From Uloborus plumipes (lineage: Eukaryota; Arthropoda; Arachnida; Araneae; Uloboridae), in the NCBI GenBank assembly GCA_038373865.1, contig JAXGGA010001632.1:1-64000 (forward strand): a stretch of DNA of 64,000 nucleotides, read 5' to 3'. The position numbers and the translations under genes were made by a program. Positions 1 to 12,676 of this stretch are shown here, one piece after another. The notes beneath the pieces were generated by a model. It ran no database searches. It saw only the letters and a list, made by a program, of their open reading frames with translations, and was not told the origin of the DNA. How positions within the stretch are numbered: position 1 is the first letter of the stretch; the number at the start of each line of letters is the position of its first letter.

Positions 1-1066
1 AAATCCCAGACCCTCAAGGTAACTGGCCCGTTTTATAACTTTTCTGATTAAAATCAATGCATTAAATGGCAAACAAACAAAGAAAACTTGAAACTTCAAA
101 ACACGTAGAAACACCCCCTTTCCGTCTCATTTTGCGGCTCGAGCCTAAATAGCAGTATGAAAATCCCACGACACTAATGTTAGCTCATTGAAAGCATAAT
201 AACGTCCGTTAAAAATTACGAAAGTGTCTTCCGCCTCTGAGAGCATCTTGCGCATTTTCTCTCTCCCCAGATTTAATCTTTCAAAAGTCATGTGTCGCGT
301 ACCTGTTCCGGAGATGCCTCAAGGAATAATAATGCACTGTATCAAATTCGTAATCTAAAGGGATCGCGGTCCACTTTCCCAAACATCGCCTCTAAGATAC
401 TAAAAGGAAGTAACTTCACTCCGAAAAATCAACTGTTTTCCTCCTGCAGTCTCAAAAGCTTTCGCGAGAAACGTGTTTTTTTTTTTCTTGCACCACCCCT
501 TTCAGCAGCGACGCATCACCCTAAATGGCCCTAAACTGTTTGTTTATTGACTAGGCGCGTAATTAGCCAACTTATTCAAACATTTTCGTGCGGCGAGTTT
601 GCGAGCACTTAAATCGCACCATCAACGATCTTATGCTGCTCCCCCCAAATAATTCTTCCGCCAAATATTTAAATTTTAACCATCGCGAGAGAGCTCTTTA
701 ATTAAATCTCGTCAGAATGTGAATCGTTCTTATGGTTTTCTTCCGGGGAAGAGTGACTTAGGAATGATGCAGATTGAGTTGGAGGAAGCGAGAGGGAATA
801 TAACTGACTTAGCATCCTTTTATTAAGTCTTCAAAATGAAAATTTTTTTTGACTTTTTCGTTTTAATTTTTAATTGAGAGGTCAAAAAACAAAAAAAAAT
901 CAACTGAGAGGTTAAAAATATATCAATAAATTTATAAATATAGTATTTTTTAAAATAAATATACAATCTCACAGAATGTGAATCGTTCTTACGATTTTCT
1001 TCTAGGAAAAAGTGGCTTTCGAATAATACAGATTGAGATAGAAAAGTTCAAACTTGGTGAAGTGTT
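1..1066. other. Gene-free, partly high-complexity flank
   Basis: No credible coding region is seen. Roughly the first 800 bases are higher in GC and sequence complexity than most of the window and hold no recognisable repeat, so they could include conserved regulatory DNA of the nearby homeobox gene. From about 830 the sequence turns AT-rich and simple. A short ORF at 292-534 has no recognisable domain. Confidence 0.35.
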
Positions 1067-1360
1067 GAATTCAAGTGAAACAGGCGATCGCAAATTACAA
1101 TCGCTACTGGAAATGAATTACATTAGAACGTTTCTTGATAAAAACATCGTGACGTTTGCGTGACGTTTGCCTATGAAAAACGAGCTAGATAAAACGTCAC
1201 AGCCTACTTGGCGAATAAGAGGAGATCACTGACTGCTTGTGAGCTCTTACTGGCTCCACCCGTAGTGACGTCAGTGCCAAGTTAAGTTGATGATAATGTA
1301 ATTCACTTCCAGTAGCGATTGCAATTCGAAACGATTGCAATGGTGTTTCACTTGAATCCC
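1067..1360. mobile_element. Palindromic MITE, GAATTCAAGTGAAACA family, copy 1
   Basis: The left end reads GAATTCAAGTGAAACA and the right end carries its reverse complement (TGTTTCACTTGAAT). Inside, ATCGCTACTGGAA and TTCCAGTAGCGAT form a second inverted pair. The element has no coding capacity. A diverged copy sits at 4385-4566 with the same ends and the same GCGATTGCAAT internal motif. Superfamily unknown; no clear target duplication found. Confidence 0.65.
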
Positions 1361-3069
1361 TGCCTTAAAGCATTTGTTTTTAACGATGACAAGTTTCAAT
1401 ATGTTACAATAGAATCGAGCAGCATGCAGCAATACTTCAGAAATTCATTGGCAACATCATATTCAGCATCAGCAGAACACCTGCACAATAGTCAGGGGTG
1501 TTCCTAACCTCGAATAAAGGCTGGATAATCTCTGTATAACTACCACATGAATGTTTGGACCTTCCGTCTCATTGTGTTCTATACTACTTTTGCAGTAAAA
1601 TATAGTTTTTACCATTTTAAGTTCCTTTTTGGGAAGTGTTGTTTACATTATACACTTTCTTACGTATCGATGATCTCATAGCATTATTTGCATTAGTTTA
1701 GAAAACATTTATGCAACGTTATACTGAGAGAACCGTCTTGAGCTTAATTTTTGCGCGCCAGTGTAGGAGGTTAATAACATGCTGCTTAGAAAAATATAAG
1801 ATTTTGATTATTGAAAACTCGAAATCTCGCAAGTGTCCATATTACTTCACTTGTAAAAACTCACTTTGCTTGGACTTTTCAAGACAACAGAAAAAGTAAT
1901 AATTTGATAGGGAAAAAATAATATTCGTGTTGGATTTTTTCTCCTTCGTTTTGTCGTTCTGAAAGAACTAATTGCCAAGTTATAAATTTTAGTCGTCCGA
2001 GATTTGTTGGTCCCTACATGCATCTAACCTTAACTAGTTTAAAATACTTTGTACGTTTTTAGATATTTACGTTTTCGTAACCTCAAGAAAACATAAGATA
2101 GTTATATTGTTAAGAAGAGTTGTTGGTGAAATAGAAAACAAATATGATCCTAAGACAAAAATTGCTAGCAACATTTTTTTTTCTTTTTAACTAACAATTT
2201 TGTGTTATGTTTATCATAACAACTTAGAAATTCAAATGGTAAAATTGCTGAACGAAATGCAAGCAGGTATTGGTGTGTGAGTTTCATTTCGCAGGCATTT
2301 CGTTAGGTTACATTAGTCTGCATCAGTTAGCCTACATCTAGTTTTTGCAATAACTGAAACTTGCTCTAAAGAATTCTATTTCCCTCAATTATATTTAAAG
2401 ACTTCCAATGTTAAAATTCAAAACTAATAAAAATTACGAGCCTGCTTCTTAGCAGAATTATAGAAACTCCTAAATTTCTTGAAAATTAGCTGTATTATAC
2501 TAATTTTTCAAATGACATTTTTTATTTTTGCATGTGTTTACTACATAGTTGCATGAATTTTGAGAAAATGTGTTATGCACTAGCATTAATAAAATTCTAT
2601 CATAGTTTAGAGGGTCTGTTTACCCCAAAATAAATCAGAATCAATTCAAATAAAGCCGTAAGTTAATTGGAATTTTCTTATAGTAGCAAAATCAATCGAA
2701 AAGAATTTACTAATTATTTAACATCCTTCTTTTCTGCCAAGCTATTTTATGACCTATGGATAAACTTAATAGCAGAAAAAAATTAAATGAATCCGATGTG
2801 TACAGATACATCAGATACAAATTCTGAAATTACACTTTTTTTCTCGGAAACACTACTTTCTTATCTTGGTCAAAGTCTTGCGGAGTCAATTTCAGTTGAT
2901 TTCGTTGACACAGATATCATTTCGTTTTTAGTTAGAAAAGACTCTGAAGCGTTTTTGTTCTTCTATGCAGCATTTGAAAAAATACGGAATAACGTATCCC
3001 TTTGTTCGTATGAAAAAAAGTGTCTTTTTTTTCAACATTTAAAGAACATATTCATAACCGTTGCTTAAA
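1361..3069. other. AT-rich gene-free stretch
   Basis: AT-rich unique-looking sequence with short ORFs only. The longest, at 2787-3068 (+, 93 codons), has no recognised domain and ends beside the TCTGCAG-rich repeat. I see no RNA gene or recognisable element. Confidence 0.3.
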
Positions 3070-3073
3070 AAAT

Positions 3074-3440
3074 GTGAAATTGATTGGCCCCAAAGCAGAA
3101 TACTGCTAAATTTGGAACGTACGTCGCAGAACAGATACTGGAACTGCAGAACAATTCTGTTCAAATGCGAGGAAACATTTTCTGCAGAAAAGGCAGATTT
3201 TCTGCAATTACATTTTACAACTAAGGATATAATTTTGCAGAAATTTAGCACAATTTCTGCAGATTTTTTCAAATTTTCTTTCAAATTACGCTTACTAGGC
3301 AGATAATTAAAAGGTCGAGTTTTTTTGCAACACTTGCAGGAACTTTCGATTTAATTCGAACGGCACAAAATTTACTTCAAAATTACATATTTAGTAAAAG
3401 ATATTTGCAGAAAACTAATAGATTTCTGCAGAAAATTATC
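3074..3440. repeat. TCTGCAG-rich repeat
   Basis: Repeated words TCTGCAGAAAA, GCAGATTTTCTGC and TTTCTGCAGATTTTT occur in both orientations, giving many small palindromes. AATTTGGAAC is also present. The same vocabulary builds the ends of the larger elements at 54.68-56.93 kb, and in altered form at 58.59-62.46 kb. This looks like a short or decayed member of that family. Its borders are approximate. Confidence 0.5.
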
Positions 3441-3470
3441 TTTAGCTACACTTGATTTATGCCCCTAATC

Positions 3471-4384
3471 GCATTCCTCAACGACTGATCCGTAAATGAT
3501 TAAATATATAGGGAAAAATTTTACATTCAACATCTTTGTGTAACCATCACTTGGTTGTACTATTGGACATGTGCTGTTATTCTGAGTGAAAACATTGTCT
3601 CTAATGTGGTGTCGAAGCACTCAGAGTTCCTGGATGTTTGGAGGAACAGAGGCAGCTCTTTTAGCTGACAAGAATGGATGCAAAGTACAAAGTTTTATAT
3701 TTTCTGTCAAGAATATGAGCGTGAAATCTTAATTTCGTGCTTTTCTTTGCAGTTAAGACTGTACTGAACAAATAAATAAATATTCCTTTCATGGACCTGC
3801 ATGACACAGTTTTGATTTTGGGATCCCCTTTTAAAAAAGGTCACGTTTCTATGCTTACAGTGCTTGAAGTACTAGCAGAACAATTTTGGTTGAATGATTT
3901 TACGTTTCAGAACGTTACAAAGTATTCTTCTTTGGGGTTGATTGGTAAGCTACATGAACTGTTAGATTAACACATGTGTTAAATAAAGCATTAAATCATG
4001 TGAGTAAAAAATATATTTTGTAAATTAAATGATGTGCACGTTTTAAAATACATACTTTAATCACTTTTTTTAATGAAAAAACTTATGTTCGTATTACGTG
4101 TTTCATTCTTTCTTTTGAATTTAAGTGATAAGTGTTATTTCTAGAAATTATAATTCATGATTATCATTAATTTTAATGTTTGGAATGGAAATTACTTTAT
4201 TTTCAGTACATAAAATAAAACAATTTCATTAATAGTTACAAAATACGCATGTACAATATACACATGTGCTTTTATACTTTTATCTTCTGCTTTAGTAGGA
4301 AAATACGAAGAGTTAACTTAATTTTCCTTTCCCAAAATTTGTATGCTAAGAAGTAAAAAAAATAACTTGGTTATGCATAGGGTC
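3471..4384. other. AT-rich gene-free stretch
   Basis: AT-rich sequence without a coding region, repeat or RNA gene that I can identify. Confidence 0.3.
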
Positions 4385-4566
4385 GAATTCAAGTGAAACA
4401 CCATTGCAATCGCTTCGAGGCGATCGTAATTGCAATCGCTACTGGAAGTCGAATTACGATAGAATAGCATCTCGTAGCGATTGTAACATTTCACTTGAAT
4501 CCAAATTTGAGAATTTGCGATTGCAATGGTGAGTTGCGATCGTCCGTGTTTCACTTGAATTCCGGC
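4385..4566. mobile_element. Palindromic MITE, GAATTCAAGTGAAACA family, copy 2
   Basis: GAATTCAAGTGAAACACC at the left is mirrored by GTGTTTCACTTGAATTC at the right. An internal GCGATTGCAATGG block matches copy 1 at 1067-1360. It is shorter than copy 1 and has an extra internal TTTCACTTGAAT, suggesting rearrangement. Non-coding. Confidence 0.65.
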
Positions 4567-5919
4567 CATAGAGACGTAGGAGGGAGTTTCCAAGTTAAAA
4601 ATAGCCAAACCTGGTCCTTGAAAACATCAATATAAGTAGTCAAAATAGGATTTTAATTTTATACAGAACATACTTGAAAGCGATAATATGATGGAAAACA
4701 TGAGTATTAATGCATGTCATGAATAGTGATTATTTATGCATTTAATAATGCACATTTATGCATTTAATGCAATACAATGTTAGTTCTAGAGAAGAATAAA
4801 AAGCTTACGTTTGAAGTCGTGTTAAAAATTATGTCTTATCAAGCAAACTGAATGTCGTTACTTTAAATAGTTTGAAAACCAGAAAACATGATGCGACAAT
4901 TTTGTTTCAAGAACGTCCTTTTTGTTTAGGAAAGTAAAAAAGAACCAATGATCCAAAGAAGTTTTTGTGTATAAAAAGAGGCGTCGGAAAGAGCCATGAG
5001 TCCGGCGGGATGGGTCCATGAAAATGTGACTAAACGCAGCTCTCACTGTCGCAAACAATATTTTTACCGACCAGTGTTAAAATATGATCAACCTTTTCGT
5101 AAAGTTATTTTACCTTCAGCTCAGTTATTCAGATTGACGAACCCTAAATTAGGGTAAAATGCAGTCTCTGGATGCTAAAGCTTTGCAAGAATTGCAGGAA
5201 ATTAAGGTGTTAAGTACTTATTTGCGATTCTGAATTAACTTTCGCATCATTTTCTGAAATACTTTTGAAGCTTTCCTGGAAATTCAGGTAGGAAACAAGC
5301 TATTAATATTAATATCTAAGTTTATATGTAAGGTTTTTGATTTATTCCAAAAACGTTAAATCCAAAAGCGATCTGAATTCTTCAGCAAAATTCCACGTCA
5401 ATTTCAGGAAGGTTACTGTTTTTTAGTGAAAAACTTTCTTGTCTTTTGCTAGATATATTTCTGACAGAATTTAAGTACATCAGCTTCTCATAGTTTTCAT
5501 AAACCGTCTCTCAGTTTTTTGAACAGAGCAACTATTTTTTCTCGCTTCTTGAAATAAAAATTAATAAGAAAAATTAACTTATGCTAACTCTTTGTATTTT
5601 ACTACTAAATCAGAAATTAAAAGTGCAAAAGTATATGAGTTCGGTAATTATTAATGAAAATTATCTTATTTTTATTTTCTATAATAATTCCGTACTTTTT
5701 CAACCATATTTTCTCCTTTGCACTCTCTAATTCCGCTAATTCAATCCAAATACCAGCCTGTTGCTAGTTGCTCAGTCCCTGCCGCCATCTACACCACTTT
5801 GTTCCAAACTTCCGACTGCCACTAAACGCTAAATAATCAATCTTAAAACGATCCTTCTCTTTTGCAGCGAAGGGGGAAAAGGATTTTAAAATCGCTTCAT
5901 GTGGATATTTATATGCACG
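4567..5919. other. AT-rich gene-free stretch
   Basis: No protein, RNA gene or recognisable repeat can be supported. The short minus-strand ORF at 4858-5058 has no recognised features. Confidence 0.3.
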
Positions 5920-6115
5920 CAGGCGCGGATCCAGAGGGGGGGTCATGGGGGTCATGACCCCTCCCTTAACCGACCAAATGTAGCAAAAAATTGCATTTTT
6001 GGGACTTATTTTACGAAAAAACTGCCAAAACCCCCCATTTTTGCACAAAAATTGCACTTTGACCCCCCTTTCCGAAAATGACCCCCTCCTTAACCAGAAG
6101 CTGGATCCGCCCTTG
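5920..6115. mobile_element. hAT-type MITE with 8-bp target duplication
   Basis: A 196-bp element is bounded by CAGGCGCGGATCCAG on the left and CTGGATCCGCCCTTG on the right, an imperfect terminal inverted repeat. It is flanked on both sides by TATGCACG (5912-5919 and 6116-6123). An 8-bp duplication and CAG-GGCGGATCCAG-like ends fit the hAT superfamily. The body is C/G-rich with runs of GACCCCCC and holds no transposase, so it is non-autonomous. The clean duplication suggests a fairly recent insertion. Confidence 0.85.
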
Positions 6116-6123
6116 TATGCACG

Positions 6124-9100
6124 ATTTGTATTTTATCAGGCTGAATAAATGTTTGAGCAGGATTTATTTATTCGGCTGAAGCTTCTATTTAGTTGCAGAA
6201 TGGATTGAAAATATTGCTGGATCAGACGCGCCCTTGTAAACACATGCCGCAAGGTAAAGTGGCCCTCTTGCTCTTGGCTGAAAAATGCATTTCGCGGAAA
6301 ACCAGTTTCTTTCAGTTGTGTAGCGTTATGCATAGCATACGAAGATCATCACGTCGCTTAATATCACAATAGGTTACTATTATTTCCACAGTTTTTTCTG
6401 GAACAATTGTATTGTTCTCTGGATTGCTGATTAAATTTGCTTCAGGAATGTACTCCAACACAAAATATTATAATTAAAAGATACTCGTCAGAAAATTAAT
6501 GCTTGAAGCTTGATTCAAGTTTAGGATCGTTTTCATTGTTTTGATTTAAAATATTGACGCGTCGAATGTCGTAAAATTTAAAGAAATTAAATTTCGGTAT
6601 GTGTGAATAACATTTTTAAAATAACTACCGTATATGTTTCAGATTTAAATCTTTAGGAGGTTTAAATATTTTAGCAACTCATCAATTAAAAAGATGGATT
6701 CAAATCACTGCGTTTTGTTCATTTCCATTCAGGAAATAACCAAAGACAAAAGTAAAAAATCTTCAAACTATTCCTCAAATGTCAACATAGTTCTGCGTCA
6801 TAAATGGAGAAAGATGACAGCGCGTTCTGAATATTTAATAATTTGATAAAACGATAATACTGTATTTACCTATGAGTGCATCAGTTTATTCCAGTTATTG
6901 TGTTTTATTTTGTCAACGTTTTGAAGTTCTCGACTTATTGCAACAATAGGTAAACTCTGCAAATGGAAAACCTGCGTTTTCATCCGTTATGTTCAAAGAA
7001 TTCGGCCTGTTTACAAGCAGATTTTGGTATCGGATATTTTAAAGCAGATTTTACTTTATTTTACGCGTTAAATATAAATACGATGGAGATTTTTTTAACA
7101 CAGCTCTTACCGGCTTCTTGCAAGACCACAATAGTTCAGTGCGTTAGTTTGGGTAAATATATTAAATCAAGCTTAAGATTTTTTTTAATTATTATTTTTT
7201 GTAAAACTTGCAACAAAAGCTTCAATCCTTCTGTCGAATGTCTGCGCATCCATAAGCTCACAATTGTTTTGCATTGAAAAAGGCGTTTCTTGAAACGCCA
7301 AAACACGTGTTTGCAGTATCCCTGTGCATTTCTGCTTCTTTAACGTTGTATTTATTCTTTTCATTTATGCACAAAGGTACTTATGTATTTCAAAGAAGAA
7401 CATTTAGGGACAATTTCCTAAGAAAGTTATAAATTCCTCAAACTTGCAATATTTTGCCCAATAATGCATATCTTGTCAAATACAATATATAGTTAGGTTC
7501 TTCAAATAACTTATTAATAGACTCAATGATAGTTTTACGTAATAATTTCATTTTAATATTTTACTTATCACTGCGATTATTTTAGTTCCTCTCCCATTTC
7601 TGTTGGAAACAAGTAAGAGTATTTCCCGAAATATAGAAAAGTCTCAGACATGTTTATTGTCACTGTTGCTTGTTTCGTGGGAAAAGTTAAGCCCGTCGTT
7701 TCCTGAACCTTCATTTCATGCAGAAAACGTAAACAATACGGCAGTTTTTTATGAGGCATATTCAACGAATAAGCATCTCGTTTACTTCATTAAGCTGAAG
7801 TTTTATAAACACAGTGGCGGAATTTATTCATAAAATAACACCAAGAAGCATAAATTGTGTGATTAATAAATAGTGAAAAGAAAACTTTTACTTGTGTGTG
7901 GCATACCAGCTGATCATAAATTCTTTGGAAAAACATAAATTTCTAACTACGCCAGAATCTGGAGAAAGTTGGCTTTTGCTCAGATTTTGCGTATATACTT
8001 TGAGAATACTGCAAAAATATCATATTTTTCTCTCCAATAAATTTATTAAAAGAGTTGACGCTTTGAGAAAGTTATTTATGAATCACAACTGTAAACATTT
8101 CAAATGCAGAATACATTTTCTAAAAAAAAAATATCTTTGGAATTATTTTAACTTTTAACATACTATAAGATTAGCTTCTCAAAAAAAAAAAGAACGCAAA
8201 TTTTTACAGTATTTTTTTTTTTTTTTTTTTGAGCACAAAAAGCAAAATATCAAGCGTCTATGAACGAACAACGAACATAAGTTCTCCTCAAGCTCACTAA
8301 TTTTCAAACATAAAGTACTTTCTCATTATTCTTTTCAAATATTTCTTCATATTATATTGAATAAAAGAGTATTGCATTGTGAACTATTGCTGTTAAATTA
8401 TTCATAAATGCAACTTATTTTATGTAAAAAAAAAAGCTGCAAACTATCACAAAGATTGATGAAATTCAATTCTACGCCATGTCAGACGATTTATGTGCGT
8501 TATTATCAAAGCTACTTTGGTGCTTCATTCATAGAGGAAGAGAATTGAAGGCTTATTCTAGGTTGATTTTATTGGAATCCAAAAAAAGAAAATGTTGAAC
8601 TTTTTTTTCAAAATTTCGCTATAAAAAAGAATGAAATGAACATGTTTTGATTCTTTAAACAAGAAGTTCTGTCAAGAACTAAACGAGCCTACTTTCCCGT
8701 ACATCGTCATCGGCATTCTAGCATCTAATCAATATTCTCTTGAATATCTGAAACTGAAAATTATGTCAAACATACCTTTGTAGCACTTAAAGCTGATTTC
8801 TAAAAGCAAAATATACCCCTCTCATCAGATGAAATGGACAAGTAAAAAGTAAATAAACGAGTAAATTAAGTTTTGTCGCACCTTTTAAAGAATGTAACTG
8901 TTATAGTTCTTCCGTAGAAAAATTTCACAATCGTTTTCAAAAGAAAAAAAAGAATAAATAAAATAAAAGTACAAAACACATTTTATCAAAGAAAGAAAAA
9001 AAAATTCGTTTGTTAATAAAATGTCTCGAATTTTATTTTTAATCCGTTGCCAGTTGTTAAATATAAATAAAGAATAAAATGCTCTAGTGAATGAACAATT

Positions 9101-9427
9101 TTTGTAGTAAAAAAAAATATCGTCTGCCAAAAAAAATAAATAAATAAAAATGATAATAATTAATTAAACAAAAAAAAGTGAATAAATAAACAAAATATCG
9201 TCTGCCCAGTCACACATTTTTTTTCTGAGCCTGCATTTCCGCCATGTTTGCGGAGTCGGAGTCGGAATCAGAGTCCTCACAAAAGATTTTTCAGAAAAGT
9301 ACTTAACATACATTTTTTTATCAAAACCGTTTTCTTACAAAGTTAGTTTGAAGGAAATCCGCCTTTAAGTTCAGAATCAACATTCAATTTAAATTTCCCA
9401 GCAGGCACTCATGTTAAAAAATTTTCT
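6124..9427. other. Long AT-rich gene-free stretch
   Basis: AT-rich DNA with homopolymer runs (for example the T run around 8212-8230). Small ORFs at 6963-7277, 7603-7833 and 7892-8158 look like chance. No RNA gene or interspersed element was recognised. Confidence 0.3.
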
Positions 9428-9995
9428 GAACGGTTCATCATTGAACGAAAAATGGTTCAAATTGAAAAGTGAAGTATGGGAATGAGTCTCTCCGAGATCT
9501 TTCGAACAAAAAATGTTTATTCAATTCAGACGGTTCACTTAAAAGTTATTAGGCGGAGAAAGGTTGCTTGAACGGTTCAATGTTGAACCAAAAATGTTCA
9601 AATTTAAAATTTAAATACGGTAATGAATTATCCTTGCCGAGATCTTTCGAACAAAAAAAAGTTTGTTTAAATCGGACTGTTTACTCAAAAGTTATTAGGG
9701 GTGACAGCTTGTTTGAACGGTTCAATGTTGAACGAAAAATTGTTCAAATCGAAAATGTAGATACGGGAATGAAGTATCCTTGAAAAGATCTTTCGAACAA
9801 AAAAAAGTTTGTTCAAATCGGACTGTTCATTCAAAAGTTAGTATCGCGGGACCGGTTGTTTGAACGGCTCAAAGTTGAACCAAAAATTATTCAAATCAAA
9901 AAATCAAATATGGGAATGAGCTGTACTCGCCGAGATCTTTCCAACAAAAAAAAGTTTGTCCAAATCGGAATGTTCATTCAAAAGTTATTAGGGGG
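9428..9995. repeat. Tandem array, about 145-bp unit, four copies
   Basis: The anchor GAACGGTTCA (or GAACGGCTCA) recurs at 9428, 9570, 9715 and 9862, so the units are about 142, 145 and 147 bp. Each unit also holds GAGATCTTTC-AACAAAAAA and a TTCAAAAGTTATTAG-like block. The period is not a constant multiple of three and stops interrupt the frames, so the open frames at 9568-9783 and 9856-10182 are products of the repeat. It ends in a G run and a GACAGACC microsatellite. Confidence 0.85.
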
Positions 9996-10032
9996 GGGGG
10001 GGACAGACAGACCGACCGACCGACAGACACAC
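9990..10032. repeat. Poly-G run and GACA/GACC microsatellite
   Basis: A run of about twelve G is followed by GACAGACAGACCGACCGACC, a simple repeat that closes the 145-bp tandem array. A similar but single end occurs near 47170-47235 (AAAAGTTATTAAAAGAGGGAC followed by AGACAAAACGACC). Confidence 0.85.
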
Positions 10033-10470
10033 AAATTCCCCATCTCAATACCCTACTTTCAAATTTTTAATTTTTCGATATTCATTTTACCTCTTTATTT
10101 TTTTAACTTGGCGATATTTTTTGGACTTGGTGATATTTTTTTTAACTTGGCGATATTTTTTGGACTTGGCGATATTTTTTAGATGCATTAAGCTACTTTT
10201 AATACTTTTTTCGTCTTTCTTTTATTTTTAACGGGAAAGTAGGCTAAAAAGGAAAAAATAATGTAGAATAAATTATACGGTTAAACGGCTTGTTCTGCTA
10301 ATGTCATCGCAACTGAGGGCTTCACAAAATTATTTTGTATGAAGGTATACAATTCATAAGAATATGTACAATATAAACATGTGGTGTTAAGTGCTTTTTC
10401 CAGGAATTAAAATGAAAATAATGCTAAGATATTGAATAGAGGAATCAATACGCATACATAATGTATATAT

Positions 10471-11123
10471 ACAGGGTGTCCACTCCAATCGTGGACCAAT
10501 AGCTAATTTCTAAACCGTTAGAGATAAGCATATAGTTTATTTAGGAAAAAATCTCCAAATTACGAAAGGAATTTTGAGTCTATTCAATATTTTTCAAAAA
10601 ATCAAATTTTGAAAGAGTTACGAAATTTAAATTTTTATACAGCCCCCCAGTCCTATCAATCATATTTAGTAAAACATTCTTGACACTGTAACGTTTAAAA
10701 CTAAAAAAAAATCACTCTTCTACCACAAAAATTGACCGAGTTATAACGTTTTGAAAAATCAAGATTTTGCATTGTTTCGTGACGTCATCGAGAGATCGCT
10801 TAAGAGACCGTATGCGAATTCTTTCAAAATCTTGATTTTTCAAAAAGTCATAACTCGGTCAATTTTTGTCGTAGAAGAGTGATTTTTTTTTAGTTTTAAA
10901 CGTTACAGTGTCAAGAATGTTTTACTAAATATGATTGATAGGACTGGGGGGCTGTATAAAAATTTAAATTTCGTAACTCTTTCAAAATTTGATTTTTTGA
11001 AAAACATTGAATAGACTCAAAATTCCTTTCGTAATTTAGAGATTTTTTCCTAAATAAACTATATGCTTATCTCTAACGGTTTAGAAATTAGCTATTGGTC
11101 CACGATTGGAGTGGACACCCTGT
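10471..11123 (+). mobile_element. Long-palindrome foldback element, copy 1
   Basis: ACAGGGTGTCCACTCCAATC at the left is mirrored by GATTGGAGTGGACACCCTGT at the right. The two arms remain complementary inwards for roughly 300 bp, up to a central loop near 10770-10825. The loop contains GTGACGTCATCGAGAGATCG. Flanks are TATATA on both sides, compatible with a TA target. No ORF. A second copy lies at 46028-46679 with the loop in the opposite orientation; '+' is assigned arbitrarily to this copy. Confidence 0.9.
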
Positions 11124-12309
11124 ATATACGAAACTACAGTGCCGTTCAACCATGCTTAAATGCTCTTTAATAGTAAATTCCAACTAATTTTGGAACTTAG
11201 TTTTTAACGATCGAATGTGCCTGAAATATTTGTTATAAATCGTAACTACGGTATTATTCTCAATAATCATTCGGTTTTCTACTACTGAATTGGCTCACCT
11301 TAAGAAATAGAATCCGTTGCACATGTTATGCTCAACAAAAAACAAAATGAAATTGTTTTAAAAGTTTAGTTAATTATGAGTTCAGACTATCGTACAGGAT
11401 CTTGCTTTGGTAGAAACATTGTTATACAACACACAGGTTTCTGAAAAAAAATTGATTACTATTATTAGAATTTGATTATTAGATTTCTCAAAGAAAACTT
11501 TCTCGGAGTAACACGAAGCATTTAAAAAGTGTTACATAACAATTAAGTAAATATTTACTTTTACGCACATATCTCCGCAATTTATTAGATTACTGAATTG
11601 CCCTTTATTGTATTATCTTTAACATTAATTATCAAAAGTGTCCAACTATAAAAAAAATGACTCTTAAGAGCACAATATTTGTACCATTACACAAATATGC
11701 GGTTGTCAATGTAATTAATGTATGTACACGTGATTAAAAACCTGAATCTATTAAAATTGATATTTATAGTTGAATTGTAATTACGTATGATTCTGCGCAT
11801 TGTTTTGCGCCGAATTCAAAACTGTGTTTCAAAGTAATATCGATAGTGTTCAGCGAATAGTATTATTTGCTATATATTGAATACATTGCTATATTTTTTT
11901 AATCGATACAAAGGTTAGAAGATTTCCTGTTAGACCTTCAAATTGCACACTCAATATTGTATCAACAATAACACTTCCGTTGGTGGAAGTATTATCTTCT
12001 TTTTTTCTCCTTTAAAAATAGACTTGGAGCCAAAATGTAATAGAATTTGCGAGAGTTGCCTAAAGTGTTCGTGCAAATCACTCTTTTGAATCTATTTCTT
12101 TATTAATGCTCTACAAAATGTATTAAACTATTAACGGTGCGAAACAAACCGTTTATTTCTTATTGCTATTCATCTTTGAGAGGCAGAAATTGAGATCAAT
12201 TGATCTTCGTTCGTTCTGCTTTTGCATAGCTATACATGGTAGCCTTTTCAATGTCAACTTTTTTTTCTGATACGGAAGAATTCTGCCCACATAAGGATGC
12301 ATTTTTTAT
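11124..12309. other. AT-rich gene-free stretch
   Basis: No supported genes, RNA or repeats; AT-rich sequence with A and T runs. Confidence 0.3.
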
Positions 12310-12311
12310 TA

Positions 12312-12674
12312 CATTGCAAAATGCCTTTTTGCTGTATAATAATGGCAGCAGATGTTCCAGTTTAAAACTGTAAAAGCACAGTAATAAATTGTAAAACGAG
12401 ATATTTTACAGTTTATAAAACTATTAATTTTAGTTTATTACTGTAAAGTTTGCAGTTTTGCCATAAAATTAGCTGCATTATACTGTAAAAACAACAGTAT
12501 AATTCTGGCAGCAGAGGTTTTAGTTTAAAACTGTAAAATGCACTGTTATAAACTGTGAAACTAGCAATTTTACAGTTTATTACTGTTAACTAGCAATGCT
12601 ACAGTTTACTAGTATAAAATTGCAGTAAAATTAGCTGCATTATACTGTAAAACCAACATCTATTTTTTACAGTG
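12312..12674. mobile_element. CACTGTAAAAAATG MITE, copy a
   Basis: The left end is a diverged CATTGCAAAATG; the right end is ATTTTTTACAGTG. TA flanks each side (12310-12311, 12675-12676). The interior is built of repeated palindromic words AATTTTACAGTTTATTACTG and GGCAGCAGATGTTCCAGTTT. Non-coding; one of seven copies in the window. Confidence 0.75.
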
Positions 12675-12676
12675 TA

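Noticed and set aside
292..534. 81-codon open frame near the left edge
   Set aside because: No recognised domain, low-complexity Phe run, and no splice or conservation evidence.
2787..3068. 93-codon plus-strand frame ahead of the TCTGCAG repeat
   Set aside because: Protein-like at first sight, but no recognised motif and no transcription signals; could be chance in AT-rich DNA.
9568..10182. Repetitive protein (FERFNVE.KIVQIE repeats)
   Set aside because: It follows the 145-bp DNA repeat, whose period changes and breaks the frame.
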